Below, piece after piece: positions 7,368-9,051 of a stretch of DNA of 9,051 bases. The stretch comes from Paracoccaceae bacterium (GTDB lineage: Bacteria; Pseudomonadota; Alphaproteobacteria; Rhodobacterales; Rhodobacteraceae), in the NCBI GenBank assembly GCA_004566265.1, contig SPLB01000161.1, positions 1-9,051 on the forward strand. The letters are read 5' to 3'. Position 1 is the first letter of the stretch. Each line of letters opens with the position of its first letter. The notes under the pieces are model-generated. The model saw only the letters and a list, made by a program, of their open reading frames with translations. It ran no database searches and was not told where the DNA came from. The position numbers were made by a program, and so were the translations under genes.

Positions 7368-8159
7368 TCAGCTTGGGAACTGCCAATTCTCGGCAGCCTT
7401 CGCGATGTCGTTGGCGGTTTGCAGCAAAATTGACCGGAAAGCCGTAAGGTCATTCAGGGACTGGCGCTGCACAGAGGAGGTGATCGAGAGCGCTCCAATC
7501 ACGCGCCCCGTTGCCGAAAGGATCGGGGCAGAGATGCAAATAATTCCGGGCTCGTGTTCTTCCCGGTCATAGGCCACACCTTCAGCACGGATTTTGTCGA
7601 GTTCAATGCGAAAGGCGTCTGCGGTTGCAAGCGTTTGCGGTGTATGCGCAAAAAAAGCCTGACGATGAATGGCGTCTTCGCGGGCATCTTCGCCAAGATG
7701 CGCAATCATCGCCTTGCCCACGCCCGTGCAATATCCGGGGCCAATTTTACCGGCCTGGCTGAACATTTCGATCGGCTGGGCGGCATTGCGCTTGTCGACA
7801 TACAGGACCTGTCCGCGATCCAGCTGTGCGAGGTGGATCGTTTCGCCGACAGCGGAAGCCAGTTGGTCAATAAAAGGCCGCGCCACAGGTGCCAATGAAC
7901 TTTGGCGCCACGCCGCATGCGCAAGGCGGACCAGCCGCAATCCGGGCGCGTAGGTCTGCTTTTCCGCGTCAAAACTCAGTATCCCTTGATTCGTCAGTGT
8001 TTGAACCAGGCGATACAACGTCGTTTTCGGGTGTTCGGAGGCAGCCAGGAGTTCACCAAAGCGAACCGGGCGGCCAAATTCGGCCACTTGATCTAAAATT
8101 TCCAATGCTTTTCCGACGGTTCCGTCGGCGCTGCGCTGCGGCATTTTTTCCGCTGTCAT
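7368..8159 (-). CDS. IclR-family transcriptional regulator
   Basis: A 263-residue DNA-binding regulator, predicted to control the adjacent ABC importer. The N-terminal winged helix-turn-helix spans about residues 13–70, with VGKALEILDQVAEFG (15–29), FGELLAASEHPKTTLYRLVQTL (in part 34–55) and the wing GILSFDAEKQTYAPG. The effector-binding IclR domain (about 80–255) has the usual landmarks GPGYCTGVGKAMIA (140–153) and GVAYDREEHEPGIICISAPI (194–213). The chosen ATG at 8159 is preceded by GGGAGG (8171..8166) with 6 bases between. An upstream in-frame ATG at 8213 would add 18 residues with no visible ribosome site, so it is not preferred. The gene is divergent from the solute-binding protein, a common layout for a local regulator acting on a shared control region. 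The effector is not predictable from the sequence. Confidence 0.93.
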   Translation of the reverse strand: MTAEKMPQRSADGTVGKALEILDQVAEFGRPVRFGELLAASEHPKTTLYRLVQTLTNQGILSFDAEKQTYAPGLRLVRLAHAAWRQSSLAPVARPFIDQLASAVGETIHLAQLDRGQVLYVDKRNAAQPIEMFSQAGKIGPGYCTGVGKAMIAHLGEDAREDAIHRQAFFAHTPQTLATADAFRIELDKIRAEGVAYDREEHEPGIICISAPILSATGRVIGALSITSSVQRQSLNDLTAFRSILLQTANDIAKAAENWQFPS

Positions 8160-8203
8160 GCATGTCCTCCCTGCCTCTGTCGCGTCAAAGACCGAAGAGA
8201 CTG

Positions 8204-8233
8204 TTGACATCAATAGCGGTTGCAGGTCATGGT
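8204..8233 (+). promoter_or_regulatory. Candidate promoter of the solute-binding protein gene
   Basis: TTGACA (8204–8209) is a perfect -35. With an 18-base spacer CATGGT (8228–8233) keeps the A2, T3 and final T of TATAAT; the -10 is poor. The -35 also sits in a short inverted repeat, TTGA-CA-TCAA (8204–8213). Transcription would begin near 8240, directly before the GGAA/TTCC cluster, which would suit repression. Confidence 0.35.
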
Positions 8234-8279
8234 TTCAATAGTTGGAAGCCGGTTCCGATAAATGGAATTAAAAACCGGC
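8234..8279. promoter_or_regulatory. Candidate operator: phased GGAA/TTCC half-sites plus 7-base inverted repeat
   Basis: TTC (8234–8236), GGAA (8244–8247), TTCC (8253–8256) and GGAA (8264–8267) are spaced about 9–11 bases apart. GGAAGCCGGTTCC (8244–8256) is a palindrome except for one base pair. TTCC-N7-GGAA (8253–8267) forms a second inverted pair sharing the middle half-site. Around it GCCGGTT (8248–8254) and AACCGGC (8273–8279) are exact inverted repeats. GGAA/TTCC arms resemble the TGGAAA/TTTCCA core of the E. coli IclR operator, and the neighbouring regulator is of that family, so binding by it is a reasonable inference. Confidence 0.45.
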
Positions 8280-8299
8280 ATCTCAAATGGGAGGAAACC

Positions 8300-9051
8300 A
8301 TGAATTTGCTGAAGGGAACGGCCGCAGGCCTCGCGATGGCTGCGGGCTTTTTTGCCACTGCACAGGCATCTGATCTGAGCGGATCGCTCAAGATCTTCTC
8401 GGACATGTCCAACCCTGCACCGCGCGCGGTAATGGAAAAGATGGCGTCTGATTTTGATGCGCTGCACCCCGACCTGACCGTCGAACTGACCATCATCGAT
8501 CGTGAAGCCTACAAAACCCAGATCCGCAACTTCCTGACTGCGAACGCGCCGGACGTTGCCAACTGGTACGCGGCAAACCGCATGCGCCCCTATGTAAGCG
8601 CTGGTCTCTTCGAAGATGTCTCTGACCTGTGGGCAGAACCCGCGATTGCTGACAACCTTGCCTCCACCAAAGGGGCGATGACCATCGATGGCAAACAGTA
8701 CGGCGTGCCGTATACCTACTATCAGTGGGGCGTGTACTACCGCGAAGACATCTACAAAGAACTGGGTCTCGCAGAGCCTAAAGACTGGGCGGCTTTCAAG
8801 GAGAACTGCCAGAAGATCATCGACTCAGGTCGCAAGTGCTTTACCATTGGAACCAAGTTTCTGTGGACCGCTGGCGGCTGGTTTGACTACTTGAACATGC
8901 GCACCAACGGCTATGATTTCCATATGGCACTGACCAATGGCGAAGTGGCCTGGACCGATGACCGTGTGAAGGCGACTTTTGCCAACTGGCGCGAATTGAT
9001 CGACATGGGCGCGTTCATTGACAACCACCAGTCCTACAGCTGGCAGGAAGC
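8300..9051 (+). CDS. Periplasmic solute-binding protein of a carbohydrate-type ABC importer (5' part)
   Basis: About 250 codons are present; the gene runs off the right edge. The product would capture a solute in the periplasm and deliver it to an inner-membrane permease. Residues 1–23 are a signal peptide (K5, then a hydrophobic run, cleavage expected after ATAQA before SDL). The mature part begins with the family-1 binding-protein pattern LSGSLKIFSDMSNPAPRAVM. It continues with FDALHPDLTVELTI, NAPDVANWYAANRMRPYV, GLFEDVSDLW and the cleft region KQYGVPYTYYQWGVYYRED, in which aromatic residues suggest stacking with a sugar or similar ligand. C169 and C178 (ENCQKI and RKCFTI) could form a disulfide. 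The ATG at 8300 follows GGGAGG (8289–8294) with 5 bases between. It is divergent from the IclR regulator and is the likely partner of the MalK/UgpC-type ATPase beyond it. The ligand cannot be named from the sequence. Confidence 0.9.
   Translation, partial: MNLLKGTAAGLAMAAGFFATAQASDLSGSLKIFSDMSNPAPRAVMEKMASDFDALHPDLTVELTIIDREAYKTQIRNFLTANAPDVANWYAANRMRPYVSAGLFEDVSDLWAEPAIADNLASTKGAMTIDGKQYGVPYTYYQWGVYYREDIYKELGLAEPKDWAAFKENCQKIIDSGRKCFTIGTKFLWTAGGWFDYLNMRTNGYDFHMALTNGEVAWTDDRVKATFANWRELIDMGAFIDNHQSYSWQE

Noticed and set aside
8160..8213. IclR regulator starting at ATG 8213
   Set aside because: The added 18 residues cover the regulator's own GGGAGG and part of the promoter region; the start at 8159 has ideal spacing.
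8210..8496. Minus-strand frames of 85 and 89 codons over the binding-protein start
   Set aside because: They are antisense to the signal peptide and mature N-terminus of a convincing binding protein and have no recognisable content.

Overview
The window looks like an ordinary chromosomal segment of a marine alphaproteobacterium of the Rhodobacterales/Roseobacter type. This rests on the moderately high GC, the protein sequences (SecA, ArgJ, a PstS-like/OmpA fusion), and the argJ–PpiC-type isomerase–secA arrangement, which I recall as common in that group. It is an inference from protein character, not a database match. I see no mobile element, CRISPR array, rRNA or tRNA.

Left block (1–1282). 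Two minus-strand genes, a periplasmic parvulin-type peptidyl-prolyl isomerase followed 12 bases later by the 5' part of argJ, probably form one transcript. They are divergent from secA. The 176-base region between the isomerase and secA holds a perfect TTGACA -35 box for secA and a leader with alternative inverted repeats and a tiny upstream ORF.

Centre (1283–6233). A complete 902-residue secA ends in a good intrinsic terminator. About 75 bases further on there is a second terminator-like hairpin, then an unrecognised gene of up to 161 codons with an awkward start region. Close behind it on the same strand lies a 518-residue exported protein that joins a PstS-like phosphate-binding fold to a C-terminal OmpA peptidoglycan-binding domain. 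A strong bidirectional terminator separates it from the convergent block on its right.

Right block (6255–9051). This is the start of a carbohydrate/polyol-type ABC import locus. An IclR-family regulator and a MalK/UgpC-type ATPase are read leftwards. A periplasmic solute-binding protein is read rightwards from the shared 140-base region and runs off the window, with permease genes presumably beyond it. That region contains GGAA/TTCC half-sites spaced about one helical turn apart, a plausible operator for the IclR regulator. The transported substrate cannot be read from the sequence.

I found no clear previously undescribed system. The points most worth a second look are the orphan gene and its leader, the PstS–OmpA fusion next to it, and the phased operator.
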